From: Pseudomonadota bacterium
Lineage (GTDB): Bacteria > Pseudomonadota > Gammaproteobacteria > Halothiobacillales > Halothiobacillaceae
Assembly: GCA_021795795.1 (NCBI GenBank)
Contig: JAJYPA010000201.1
Coordinates: forward strand, 1-12,874
DNA length: 12,874 bases
Direction: 5' to 3'
How positions within the stretch are numbered: position 1 is the first letter of the stretch; each line of letters opens with the position of its first letter. A model generated the notes under the pieces. The model was not told where the DNA came from. It did no database searches and was given only the letters and a program-made list of their open reading frames with translations. The position numbers and the translations under genes are program-made. Shown piece after piece: positions 1 through 5,145 of the stretch.

Positions 1-411
1 CGTCAGCTCCATCAGCGGGTTCTCTCCCGCTGTAATGGTTTTGAAATACACTTTGTATTTCTCGTCACGCTGCAGGAACTCGGCATAGGGGATCTCGTTG
101 GCGGACACGAGCACCCCCCCGATCACCCCATTGTAGCCGTCGTGCGCGGCCTGCTCCGTATCATCGTCCTCTGGACGGCCCTTTCTTTTGATGGTGCGTC
201 GAGCATGTTCGCCCTTGAGCCAGGTCGCCGTCATTTGCCGCGTGGCATACCAGATGTCTGCCAGTTCTGTATTGAGGTATTTTCGCCCTTTCTCCATCGT
301 ATCGAACTGACAGGCCTTGGCGTAAGTGCGCCTGATTCTCTGTGCCTGCTCGATCAGCAAGGGTTCGTCCTTGGGATCGACCCAGGCCTTATAGACAAAG
401 TTTCGGAACAA
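1..411 (-). CDS. Hypothetical protein, 3' part beyond the window
   Basis: A leftward frame stays open from the stop codon at 466-468 to the window edge. I do not recognise the product. It is charged and mostly helical in character, with segments such as KAWVDPKDEPLLIEQAQRIR and TELADIWYATRQM, and a basic stretch RRTIKRKGRPEDDD. The codon pattern looks genuine, and the opposite-strand frame over the same DNA looks like its shadow. No ATG occurs before codon M at 297. A TTG at 411 preceded by AAGGG is the better start because it keeps the apparently coding upstream residues. That start sits in a 12-bp palindrome, AAGGGCGCCCTT (410-421). The gene is divergent from the unit starting at 581. Start uncertain; coding likely. 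Confidence 0.6.
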   Translation of the reverse strand, partial: MFRNFVYKAWVDPKDEPLLIEQAQRIRRTYAKACQFDTMEKGRKYLNTELADIWYATRQMTATWLKGEHARRTIKRKGRPEDDDTEQAAHDGYNGVIGGVLVSANEIPYAEFLQRDEKYKVYFKTITAGENPLMELT

Positions 412-452
412 GGGCGCCCTTCTTTGATTCGTAGTCGTCGAAAATCCTAGTC

Positions 453-468
453 TAGTGAAAATACACTA
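453..468. promoter_or_regulatory. Inverted repeat in divergent intergenic region
   Basis: TAGTG and CACTA form a 5-bp inverted repeat separated by AAAATA. It lies between the leftward gene at 411 and the rightward gene at 581, where a shared operator would be expected. It is followed by two overlapping potential hairpins, GGCAT/ATGCC (476-490) and CCAGC/GCTGG (489-503), which cannot form together. Binding by a regulator is inference only. Confidence 0.3.
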
Positions 469-501
469 TTGGCGCGGCATCTTCCATGCCAGCCCTTCGC
501 T

Positions 502-558
502 GGTACATAGAAACTGTCCGGTACTCCTGATCGGAATGATCTACGGCACTTTCGCCGG
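502..558 (+). promoter_or_regulatory. Repeated leader element, copy A
   Basis: This block begins with a 22-nt sequence containing ACATAGAAACTGTCC, which recurs exactly at 1484-1505. After it the two copies stay alignable through a CGG-rich part and a small hairpin (here CGGC at 544-547 with GCCG at 554-557). Its end is about 22 nt before the ATG at 581. The first copy core is bracketed by GGTA direct repeats 18 nt apart. It is probably a promoter/5'-UTR control element, but no classical -35/-10 pair is convincing. Confidence 0.6.
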
Positions 559-580
559 ACCTTTTGAAAGGAGATATGTC

Positions 581-1432
581 ATGTATCAGCACAACACGAT
601 TGCAGCGGGATTCATCTTGGTAAACGACCCGGCCACCACGGCTGCCCTCGCCGAAGCGCGTGGTTCTATTGGTGAAGCCGGTTGGAAGGCGGGTTACACC
701 AAAGAGAAGTCCGAAATGGTCCGCACCGCTCTTAGTCAACACGGGGCACCCGTTCTGACCAAGCTCTCTGGCACTCTCTCAGGGGTATTTACGCCCCAAA
801 CGAAAGACGCCCAGGGAAACGTGTTCCAAAAAGTGCGGGTTTTCTTAAACAACGGCCAGGACTCAACGGTTCTCTCGCTTGACCTTGGAACAGAGTTCTG
901 TGAGCGGCTTCTTCCGAAGTTGGAGGCTGCTGTTAAAGCACACGGTATTGGCGTTGCGATCACCATCGCGTGTTTTCCCACGTCGGTTGATCGTGGTGGT
1001 CGGACGTTCGTTAATCACGTCGCGTCCGTTAAGACAGACGGGCAGGAGGTGAAGGCTGAATCGCACTTCCGTCGTGCCCAAGATGCTTCCACGGCGGCTG
1101 TTGCGGCTCTTGCAAAGGCGGGCGTAAAAGCCAAGGCCGCGCTTGATGCCACCCGGAAGGCCGCAAAGGAAGAATATTTCCTTGGCCTGGCATGTGCGAT
1201 TGCTGCGCTGTTCGGCAACGCTGCTTCTACCAGCGCCCCGGACTCTGAAGCGGCTGTCCCCGCTCCGGCATTGGATCCGTCGGAAGAGGTCGCGCGCGCC
1301 ATGAGAAGGATCGAACGCACTGAAGCCGCTCGCCTGGAGTATGCGAAGCAATGGGTGGAGGTCAACTTCACCGGCGATGATGCGAAACAGTTGCTTGATG
1401 CCATCGAGGCACGTCGCAAGACTGCCGCCTGA
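581..1432 (+). CDS. Hypothetical protein, 283 aa
   Basis: The frame is open from 455, but the ATG at 581 is chosen because AAAGGAG lies 7 nt before it and because the equivalent position in the duplicated leader (1560) is also an ATG. The product is not recognised. Residues about 50-150 look like a compact beta-rich domain (QKVRVFLNNGQDSTVLSLDL, then HGIGVAITIACFPTSVDRGG, then NHVASVKTDGQEVKAESHF), compatible with an OB-like nucleic-acid-binding fold, which is a guess from pattern alone. Residues about 155-200 are Ala/Lys-rich helix, followed by a Pro/Ala linker and a charged helical C terminus. No signal peptide or membrane helix is evident. It is the only gene of its unit, followed 8 nt later by a strong terminator. 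Confidence 0.85.
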   Translation: MYQHNTIAAGFILVNDPATTAALAEARGSIGEAGWKAGYTKEKSEMVRTALSQHGAPVLTKLSGTLSGVFTPQTKDAQGNVFQKVRVFLNNGQDSTVLSLDLGTEFCERLLPKLEAAVKAHGIGVAITIACFPTSVDRGGRTFVNHVASVKTDGQEVKAESHFRRAQDASTAAVAALAKAGVKAKAALDATRKAAKEEYFLGLACAIAALFGNAASTSAPDSEAAVPAPALDPSEEVARAMRRIERTEAARLEYAKQWVEVNFTGDDAKQLLDAIEARRKTAA

Positions 1433-1440
1433 TTCTCCCC

Positions 1441-1468
1441 AACCCCTCGCTTCGGCTTGGGGTTTTTT
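1441..1468 (+). terminator. Rho-independent terminator, copy A
   Basis: AACCCC (1441-1446) pairs with GGGGTT (1459-1464), an inner GC/GC pair closes a TTCG tetraloop, and a run of T follows (1463-1468). It lies just after the stop at 1432. The hairpin is nearly the same as the one at 2247-2275. Confidence 0.9.
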
Positions 1469-1483
1469 CGTGCCCGGTGCCCC

Positions 1484-1540
1484 GGTACATAGAAACTGTC
1501 CGGTATCTCCTCACGGTACGAAACACGGCAATTTTGCCGT
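1484..1540 (+). promoter_or_regulatory. Repeated leader element, copy B
   Basis: This is the second copy of the leader at 502. The first 22 nt are identical, and the remainder aligns with a few substitutions and small gaps. The hairpin is stronger here: ACGGCA (1525-1530) pairs with TGCCGT (1535-1540) around ATTT. The distance from element start to ATG is 76 nt, against 79 nt in copy A. The conserved spacing supports a role in initiating transcription or translation of the downstream unit. Confidence 0.6.
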
Positions 1541-1559
1541 TTCCAATGAGGATAGTGAA

Positions 1560-1661
1560 ATGAAGAATGGATATTTGGCGTCACTTGAGGGATGCGCCAT
1601 CAAGCCTGCGACCGCCCGCGAATCAATATTCTTGGGGGGTACTCATGTTGCTCAACACTGA
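1560..1661 (+). CDS. Small hypothetical protein, 33 aa
   Basis: This short frame starts with ATG at 1560, preceded by GAGGA with 7-nt spacing. The start sits at the same offset from the duplicated leader as the ATG of the 283-aa gene at 581, which is the main reason to believe it is translated. The product begins MKNGYLASLEGCAIK and has no recognisable domain. Its last 17 nt overlap the start of the membrane-protein gene at 1645, so translational coupling is plausible. It might instead be only a leader peptide that drives translation of the next gene. Confidence 0.5.
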   Translation: MKNGYLASLEGCAIKPATARESIFLGGTHVAQH

Positions 1662-1830
1662 ACAAAAGAAGCATCTGGCAACTACGTTTCGCATTGTCGG
1701 CATCGCGTTCTTCGGTTATTTTGGCTACTATGGGCTGAGGACCTTCGGCACCCATTGGCCGTTGGTTATTTGGTCGGTGATAGTTTTTTTGTTGACCGAA
1801 TATTCTGCTCTGCTTGTACTGGAGGATTAG
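1645..1830 (+). CDS. Small membrane protein, 61 aa
   Basis: The ATG at 1645 has GGGGGG just upstream and is preferred to in-frame codon 1567, which lies inside the preceding small gene and would add a polar segment. The protein has two predicted membrane helices, about residues 15-32 (FRIVGIAFFGYFGYYG) and 38-58 (WPLVIWSVIVFLLTEYSALL), with a short basic loop between them. No family is recognised. It is the second gene of the unit that starts at the copy-B leader. The next gene begins 3 nt after its stop, so the two are probably co-translated. Its location in the inner membrane is inferred from hydrophobicity. Confidence 0.7.
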   Translation: MLLNTEQKKHLATTFRIVGIAFFGYFGYYGLRTFGTHWPLVIWSVIVFLLTEYSALLVLED

Positions 1831-1832
1831 TC

Positions 1833-1925
1833 ATGGCGCATATACCATTTATTCCAGGGCTGACGCTGTTTACTGTGCTTGCAGTTATCGCGTTGGGCGT
1901 TGCCTACTGGTCACGCAAACACTGA
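1833..1925 (+). CDS. Single-pass membrane microprotein, 30 aa
   Basis: The ATG at 1833 has a good ribosome-binding site (GGAG at 1821-1824, 8 nt before it) placed within the last codons of the preceding gene. The peptide starts MAHIPFIPGLTLF, contains one hydrophobic helix at about residues 8-25 (GLTLFTVLAVIALGVAYW) and ends in the basic tail SRKH. This is the typical shape of a small single-pass inner-membrane protein with its C terminus in the cytoplasm. The function is unknown. It may partner the 61-aa membrane protein encoded immediately upstream. Confidence 0.6.
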   Translation: MAHIPFIPGLTLFTVLAVIALGVAYWSRKH

Positions 1926-1965
1926 CCTGCATCCCCCATCTGCCCAGCCCTAGAAAGGAACAACG

Positions 1966-2238
1966 ATGACGAACCACCGCGAAAAGTTCAGACGCCTATT
2001 GCTGTACCAGGGGGTGCGGGACTTGGATGATTTGGGCTACCCAGGCGTCCAACCGGATGCCATATTATCTAATGCGCTGTTTTCCAGTCTATTCAGCAAG
2101 ACGCTGGAAATGTACCACAGGCAGCACCTAGATGTTCCAGACATGGATGTCGCCATTGATCAACTCATGGTGGAAACCGGCACTAAGACACCCAAGTCTC
2201 AGCACCCCGAGGGCCATCTATCCGACGGCGCTTTCTGA
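1966..2238 (+). CDS. Hypothetical protein, 90 aa
   Basis: The ATG at 1966 follows AAGGAA with good spacing. The product is soluble and not recognised. Its N-terminal half carries several basic residues (NHREKFRRLLLYQGVRDLDD), the middle is hydrophobic/helical (AILSNALFSSLFSKTLEMYH) and the C terminus is polar and probably disordered. It is the last gene of the second cassette-like unit; a terminator begins 9 nt after its stop. It is convergent with the unknown gene ending at 2281. Confidence 0.75.
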   Translation: MTNHREKFRRLLLYQGVRDLDDLGYPGVQPDAILSNALFSSLFSKTLEMYHRQHLDVPDMDVAIDQLMVETGTKTPKSQHPEGHLSDGAF

Positions 2239-2246
2239 TCCATCCC

Positions 2247-2275
2247 AACCCCATGCTTCGGCTTGGGGTTTTTTT
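2247..2275 (+). terminator. Rho-independent terminator, copy B
   Basis: AACCCC (2247-2252) pairs with GGGGTT (2265-2270), inner A-T and GC pairs close a TTCG loop, and seven T follow. Both flanks and loop match the terminator at 1441 almost exactly. The opposite strand lacks a T-run after the stem, so it probably does not serve the convergent gene ending at 2281. Confidence 0.9.
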
Positions 2276-2280
2276 GCGGC

Positions 2281-2871
2281 TCAAGGCTCAAAAACTGCCA
2301 CAACATCCTCCGGCTGCCCTGCAAACCGGACCTGTGCGATGTCCAGCAAATACTCTTCCTTGTCCACCCATCCGATCCCGAAGCGATCCATTGTGACAAT
2401 GGATTGGTCTGATGGCCGCCAGTAGATAATCCGGTCAGGATGCGCTGTGTCCTTATTTCTCATGGTATTGATAATCCTGTCTGGAAGACAGTCTATGTAG
2501 GTGATAGGTTCTACGCCTGGCGGGTACCCAATATTCCGCAAGGCAACTATGGCCGAAAGCGGCATGGGCTGTGGCCAGAGATACTCGGCCTTACCAAAGT
2601 AGGTGCTGAGGCCGGATTCCAACAACGCCAAGTCCCATAGTCCGGCACCACTTCTGTGCGCAGGAATAGAGAGCATCACTCGTGGATCATCCGCACCATT
2701 GTATCGTCCCCGTATTTCGCGCATGAACTCTTCTAGCCACGGCGAACAGACCCAACCCCTCCCGTCATGCAGAACCAGTGTTCCTACCGGATTGATGACG
2801 ATGTCCGGTGTCCGCCAGTCGCGCCGCTGCGCGAAAAACGCTTCGATCTGTTGCTGCCGTGCTGCTCCCAT
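2281..2871 (-). CDS. Hypothetical protein, 196 aa
   Basis: The chosen start is the ATG at 2871, because GGGGGG stands 5 nt upstream; a longer form from 2904 would have no ribosome-binding site. The product begins MGAARQQQIEAFFAQRRDW. It is soluble, rich in Trp, Tyr, Pro and Arg, and resembles no family I can name. Segments such as GTLVLHDGRGWVCSPWLEEF and YWRPSDQSIVTMDRFGIGW look like a folded, beta-containing domain with no evident catalytic motif. It is downstream of a hairpin array and a short upstream frame whose stop lies 1 nt before this ATG, so translation may be coupled. It is convergent with the 90-aa gene. Confidence 0.75.
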   Translation of the reverse strand: MGAARQQQIEAFFAQRRDWRTPDIVINPVGTLVLHDGRGWVCSPWLEEFMREIRGRYNGADDPRVMLSIPAHRSGAGLWDLALLESGLSTYFGKAEYLWPQPMPLSAIVALRNIGYPPGVEPITYIDCLPDRIINTMRNKDTAHPDRIIYWRPSDQSIVTMDRFGIGWVDKEEYLLDIAQVRFAGQPEDVVAVFEP

Positions 2872-2872
2872 A

Positions 2873-2941
2873 TCAACCCCCCGTGCCGCTATCGCGTATT
2901 CCATCGTGCCAGCATGAATATTGCTGGATATTGGTATTCAT
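2873..2941 (-). CDS. Possible 22-aa upstream peptide
   Basis: The ATG at 2941 has a very strong ribosome-binding site, GGAGGGGG, about 5 nt upstream, and the frame ends in TGA at 2875-2873, one base before the ATG of the 196-aa gene. The peptide starts MNTNIQQYSCWHD. This arrangement is typical of a translationally coupled leader peptide. The ribosome-binding site is itself part of hairpin 1 of the array at 2944-3082, which could hide it. Only the arrangement supports it; the sequence has no homology that I can recognise. Confidence 0.35.
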   Translation of the reverse strand: MNTNIQQYSCWHDGIRDSGTGG

Positions 2942-2943
2942 CA

Positions 2944-3082
2944 CCCCCTCCGGGGGGGATTTCAGGATTGCGCTATCGCGCATCCCAGTCAGGCCCTATC
3001 GGGCCATATCAGGCTCTTCGAGCCGGTTCACGCCCTGCGGGCGGGGGCACGTCCGGGAACGTGCGGGACGCTAGCGCGTCCC
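2944..3082. repeat. Array of seven consecutive short hairpins
   Basis: Seven adjacent stem-loops fill this stretch. They are CCCCC/GGGGG (2944-2956), GGAT-GCGC/GCGCATCC with one bulge (2965-2985), GGCCC/GGGCC (2992-3005), GGCTC/GAGCC (3012-3024), CGCCC/GGGCG (3031-3043), GCACGT/ACGTGC (3047-3064) and GGGACGC/GCGTCCC (3065-3082). Loops are 3-6 nt: TCC, TATC, TATC, TTC, TGC, CCGGGA and TAGC. Spacers are 8, 6, 6, 6, 3 and 0 nt. TCA immediately precedes the hairpins starting at 2965, 2992, 3012 and 3031. The stems differ in sequence while the shape repeats. The array lies between two leftward genes, so it would be in the 3' region of one and the 5' leader of the other. Confidence 0.85.
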
Positions 3083-3087
3083 TTGGG

Positions 3088-3219
3088 AGGTGCCGAATTC
3101 GCCGAATCCCTGCCTGTGATCAAGCGTCCTTTTTCACGTTCCAGGTGCCGCCGTCTCCGGTATTCCGCCATGTGCCTTTGCCGTGACCGCCTTTCAGGTA
3201 TCCGGCGAATTCGGCACCT
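3088..3219. repeat. 17-bp perfect inverted repeat with 98-nt spacer
   Basis: AGGTGCCGAATTCGCCG (3088-3104) is the exact reverse complement of 3203-3219. One arm is intergenic beside the hairpin array; the other lies inside the coding sequence of the exported protein (residues around GTGAEFAGY). The stop codon at 3120 is therefore in the loop of the potential long hairpin. A perfect 17-bp match at this distance is very unlikely by chance. Confidence 0.85.
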
Positions 3220-3464
3220 GTTCCGGCGATTCCGAAATGGATGGTCGAACCGCGCACGAATCCTGCCACCTGGAACGGTGTGTTGATCTCATTGCGCCCG
3301 TGGCAGATGCCTGTGAGCCGTCCAGATACCTGGATCTGGATCGCGCAATGCCCCTGGTCTCCGCCAGAGAATCGCGCATCCCATTTTCCGGCGAACGGTG
3401 TGGCCGCGAAAACCGTGCCAGAAAAACCTAACGCAACAATTAACAACAAACCTCTCTTTAGCAT
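3120..3464 (-). CDS. Small exported protein, 114 aa
   Basis: The frame is open further upstream, but the ATG at 3464 is chosen because GGAGAGAGG precedes it and because it places a classical signal peptide at the N terminus: MLKRG, a hydrophobic core LLLIVALGF, and a VFA-ATP cleavage site after residue 20. The mature part (about 94 aa) is Gly-rich and probably all-beta. It has two cysteines, C40 and C54, which could form a disulphide in the periplasm, and ends in GTWRNTGDGGTWNVKKDA. No family is recognised. It may be a periplasmic protein of the element, for instance one acting at the cell surface, but this is not shown. The 3' end carries one arm of a 17-bp inverted repeat. Confidence 0.8.
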   Translation of the reverse strand: MLKRGLLLIVALGFSGTVFAATPFAGKWDARFSGGDQGHCAIQIQVSGRLTGICHGRNEINTPFQVAGFVRGSTIHFGIAGTGAEFAGYLKGGHGKGTWRNTGDGGTWNVKKDA

Positions 3465-3563
3465 TGCCTCTCTCCTTGTTTGTAAACAGTCCATAAAACT
3501 GTGGGTACCTCCGTCCATACTGCCGCATTCCAGAATTGTTGCGCCTTTTTTAGCCACTGCCTG

Positions 3564-3818
3564 CTAATGTTCTTGCAGCTCATCGCCGATCCGTGGAGGT
3601 TCTCCGCCTGGTCGCCGCAATATCGCTCGGAAAGCCGCCATATCCGCGCCCTTTCCTTTCTCGGCAAAGAATCGTTCGGTTTCCAGTGCGGAAATCTTTT
3701 CAGCCACCGCGATGGCAATAAATTGGTTCACGCTCGTACCATCTCGTTTAGCCACATCGGTAAGCGCGTCCTTGAGTGACTTCGGTAAGCGCAGGGGGTA
3801 AGTCGATATTTCACGCAT
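3564..3818 (-). CDS. Ribbon-helix-helix antitoxin
   Basis: This 84-aa protein has an N-terminal ribbon-helix-helix DNA-binding domain (residues about 3-45). The beta strand is STYPLRLPKSL, and two helices follow with the phrase AKRDGTSVNQFIAIAVAEKI, typical of Arc/CopG/HicB-like antitoxins. The C-terminal half (about 48-84) is polar and probably binds and neutralises the toxin. It starts inside the end of the PIN toxin gene (8-nt overlap), so the pair is translated together in toxin-first order. By analogy with known systems the antitoxin, alone or in complex, should repress its own promoter; the repeats at 4241-4272 are the candidate site. Confidence 0.85.
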   Translation of the reverse strand: MREISTYPLRLPKSLKDALTDVAKRDGTSVNQFIAIAVAEKISALETERFFAEKGKGADMAAFRAILRRPGGEPPRIGDELQEH

Positions 3819-4239
3819 GGCGTATCCTCGCTAATGCAATAGATGGGTTGATTGTCTCGATGCCGAACGTCTGAGGAGTCTTGCCAAAATCCCGCAGATT
3901 AAATGTAACAATGGCATCGGCATGGCCGTTGACGGCGACTTCCAGGACCATCTCGTCGTTCGGATCCCGCAGCATGGGTCGCCAGAGGTAATAAGTGGTA
4001 ACAGGCTCGATAATAGCCGCTAGGCCGCTGACATAGACATGCGCCTCTTCCTGGCTTAGACCCGCCGCCATCCAGTGAATGGGAGAGCCGCACTTGGCCT
4101 GATACTCAAAAAATAACGGCACACTGACCAGCATCGCCAAGCGACCATCCAACGCTGCTTCCACCAACGCTGCTGAGGCCCCGCTCGGACTCCGCATGGC
4201 GGAGACAATTACGTCCGTATCCAGAACCAATCTTTCCAT
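3811..4239 (-). CDS. PIN-domain toxin (putative ribonuclease)
   Basis: This 142-aa protein is a single PIN domain of the PIN-family toxin group of toxin-antitoxin systems (COG1569-like). Visible features are the first strand LVLDTDVIVSAMRSPSG with D7 and D9, acidic E45 in VPLFFEYQAKC, the RDPNDEMVLEVAV motif with D92 and D95, and the last strand DAIVTFNLRDF with D117. These acidic residues normally bind Mg2+ for RNA cleavage. In this family an NxRDF-type motif often replaces the final TGD, so the absence there of an acidic residue is not a sign of inactivity. Length is usual for the family. The antitoxin gene overlaps its 3' end by 8 nt. Confidence 0.85.
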   Translation of the reverse strand: MERLVLDTDVIVSAMRSPSGASAALVEAALDGRLAMLVSVPLFFEYQAKCGSPIHWMAAGLSQEEAHVYVSGLAAIIEPVTTYYLWRPMLRDPNDEMVLEVAVNGHADAIVTFNLRDFGKTPQTFGIETINPSIALARIRHA

Positions 4240-4240
4240 G

Positions 4241-4272
4241 CGATGTACGATAGCACATCACCTGCGATGTCA
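4241..4272 (-). promoter_or_regulatory. Candidate operator of the toxin-antitoxin operon
   Basis: The sequence immediately before the toxin ATG holds GCGATGT twice in the same orientation (4240-4246 and 4264-4270) with the complementary ACATC at 4255-4259 between them. Repeated short half-sites are usual for ribbon-helix-helix repressors. No clear -35/-10 pair is visible, so this is proposed from position and repeats only. Confidence 0.4.
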
Positions 4273-4298
4273 TACAGTCTAGCCTTCCCCACAATTTC

Positions 4299-4307
4299 TG
4301 TGGATAA
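4299..4307 (-). other. Perfect DnaA-box match
   Basis: The leftward strand reads TTATCCACA, the strong DnaA-box consensus. It lies within a CCACA/TGTGG dyad (4288-4302). Only one copy is seen and no AT-rich unwinding region adjoins it, so it may be coincidence. Confidence 0.3.
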
Positions 4308-4366
4308 CTCTACTCCTATCGTCACATTCCTGAAACAATCCATGTGCTTTTCGGGATGCCGCTTTT

Positions 4367-4573
4367 TTAGGCGTGCCCGGTTTCCGTTTCCAATTTGCAT
4401 CCCAATAGGATAATCGTCGGCGGCGTTCCAATGATGTGTAGGTCGATACCTCGGTCCAGCATCCATGCCATAGTGCGCACCTGGTCAATAATCGCCTCTT
4501 CCTCAACACCGTCTGGAACAAAGTCCACCGTGATATGAATGGGCAGCTTCACCACTCTCTGCGGTTTCGTCAT
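4367..4573 (-). CDS. Hypothetical protein, 68 aa
   Basis: The ATG at 4573 overlaps the stop of the upstream membrane-protein gene (ATGA) and has GGAGGATGCC before it, so the start is firm. The product is small and soluble: a beta strand (VVKLPIHITVDFVPDG), an acidic helix (VEEEAIIDQVRTMAWMLDRG), then two hydrophobic strands (IDLHIIGTPPTIILLGCKL). This looks like a compact beta-alpha-beta-beta fold. No family is recognised. It is the last gene before the 127-nt gap that leads to the toxin-antitoxin operon. Other overlapping frames in 4209-4521 are unlikely to be genes. Confidence 0.75.
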   Translation of the reverse strand: MTKPQRVVKLPIHITVDFVPDGVEEEAIIDQVRTMAWMLDRGIDLHIIGTPPTIILLGCKLETETGHA

Positions 4574-4920
4574 GGCATCCTCCTTTTCGGATTACCCGGC
4601 TCTTGTCCAGTCCATTCTGAACCATCCTGTGGATGCTCCGCATCGGAATGCCGTTTTGCCGCTTTCCGGCCAAGGGCCATCGTGTGATAAACAAAAGCAA
4701 GGCCCGCGTAAACAAATATCGCCAGGAAAAACGAAGCGTTGATTACGGGCAACCACCACGGAAACGAGAACGGAGTAATCACCCATGCGATGAGTGGGCA
4801 GCCCACCATAAACACAAAAGTCAACAATGTATATGCAGCAACATCCGTAAAGAAATCGACCGCTTTATATCGCAAAAATATCGGAAGGCCCCTGCGAAAG
4901 TCGTTCCAAAAAGAAACCAT
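4570..4920 (-). CDS. Two-helix membrane protein, 116 aa
   Basis: The ATG at 4920 follows GAGGAGGATGAC, an excellent ribosome-binding site. The N terminus (residues 1-24) is amphipathic with Arg, Trp and Phe. Two membrane helices follow at about 29-50 and 56-80, and the C terminus is long, hydrophilic and basic (GRKAAKRH and onward). The second helix begins with W-L-P-V-I-N-A at residues 56-62. The 98-aa protein encoded at 7804-8100 has W-T-P-L-I-N-A at residues 55-61 and the same overall layout, so the two look like distant paralogues. Function is unknown; an inner-membrane location is inferred. It overlaps the next gene by 4 nt. Confidence 0.8.
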   Translation of the reverse strand: MVSFWNDFRRGLPIFLRYKAVDFFTDVAAYTLLTFVFMVGCPLIAWVITPFSFPWWLPVINASFFLAIFVYAGLAFVYHTMALGRKAAKRHSDAEHPQDGSEWTGQEPGNPKRRMP

Positions 4921-4943
4921 GTCATCCTCCTCTATATTACGTG

Positions 4944-5054
4944 CTATTCATCGTCACCGTCAGCCCAACTTCCCGATTCCCCATTCATATTCCGGAGGTG
5001 GTCCTGGTATTTCTCCTCTTCCACAATATAAGGTGCCCGGCCGACATCCGGCAC
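4944..5054 (-). CDS. Possible 36-aa acidic protein, or decayed end of one
   Basis: The C-terminal part of a longer open frame (up to 5234) looks coding: VPDVGRAPYIVEEEKYQDHL and an acidic tail ending in GDDE. The upstream part of that frame overlaps another gene and looks non-coding. A GTG at 5054 has GAAGAGG 5 nt before it and is a possible start. It stands directly downstream of a decayed duplicate, so it may equally be what is left of a gene that once followed that duplicate. Confidence 0.3.
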   Translation of the reverse strand: MPDVGRAPYIVEEEKYQDHLRNMNGESGSWADGDDE

Positions 5055-5071
5055 GCACACCTCTTCCGACG

Positions 5072-5128
5072 TTATGCCGCTTCCCCTTCCGTGGATTTCG
5101 ACCCGGCAATATCCGCTATCGCATCCAG
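5072..5128 (-). pseudogene. Decayed duplicate of the 3' end of the 87-aa gene
   Basis: This leftward frame encodes LDAIADIAGSKSTEGEAA and then stops. The 87-aa gene ends LDTVADIAGVQASDEEAA and then stops, with the same number of codons. At DNA level 5102-5128 matches 5346-5372 at 23 of 27 positions. Upstream in this copy the frame is closed by a TAA a few codons earlier and no start is available, so it is probably a remnant of a tandem duplication. Confidence 0.6.
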
Positions 5129-5145
5129 AATCAGACGGTATCCAC

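Noticed and set aside
142..450. Rightward 102-codon frame at the left edge
   Set aside because: The leftward frame on the same DNA has much more natural protein composition; this one looks like its shadow.
863..1584. Leftward frames of 162 and 189 codons opposite the 283-aa gene
   Set aside because: They are antisense frames, one of which runs through the terminator at 1441, with no ribosome-binding site.
2767..3286. Rightward frames across the hairpin array
   Set aside because: They are Arg/Pro/Ser-rich, have no ribosome-binding site and are antisense to two leftward genes.
4209..4521. Leftward frames of 85, 80 and 62 codons overlapping the 68-aa gene and the toxin start
   Set aside because: They lack ribosome-binding sites and conflict with two well-supported genes; only the end of the 85-codon frame looks mildly protein-like.
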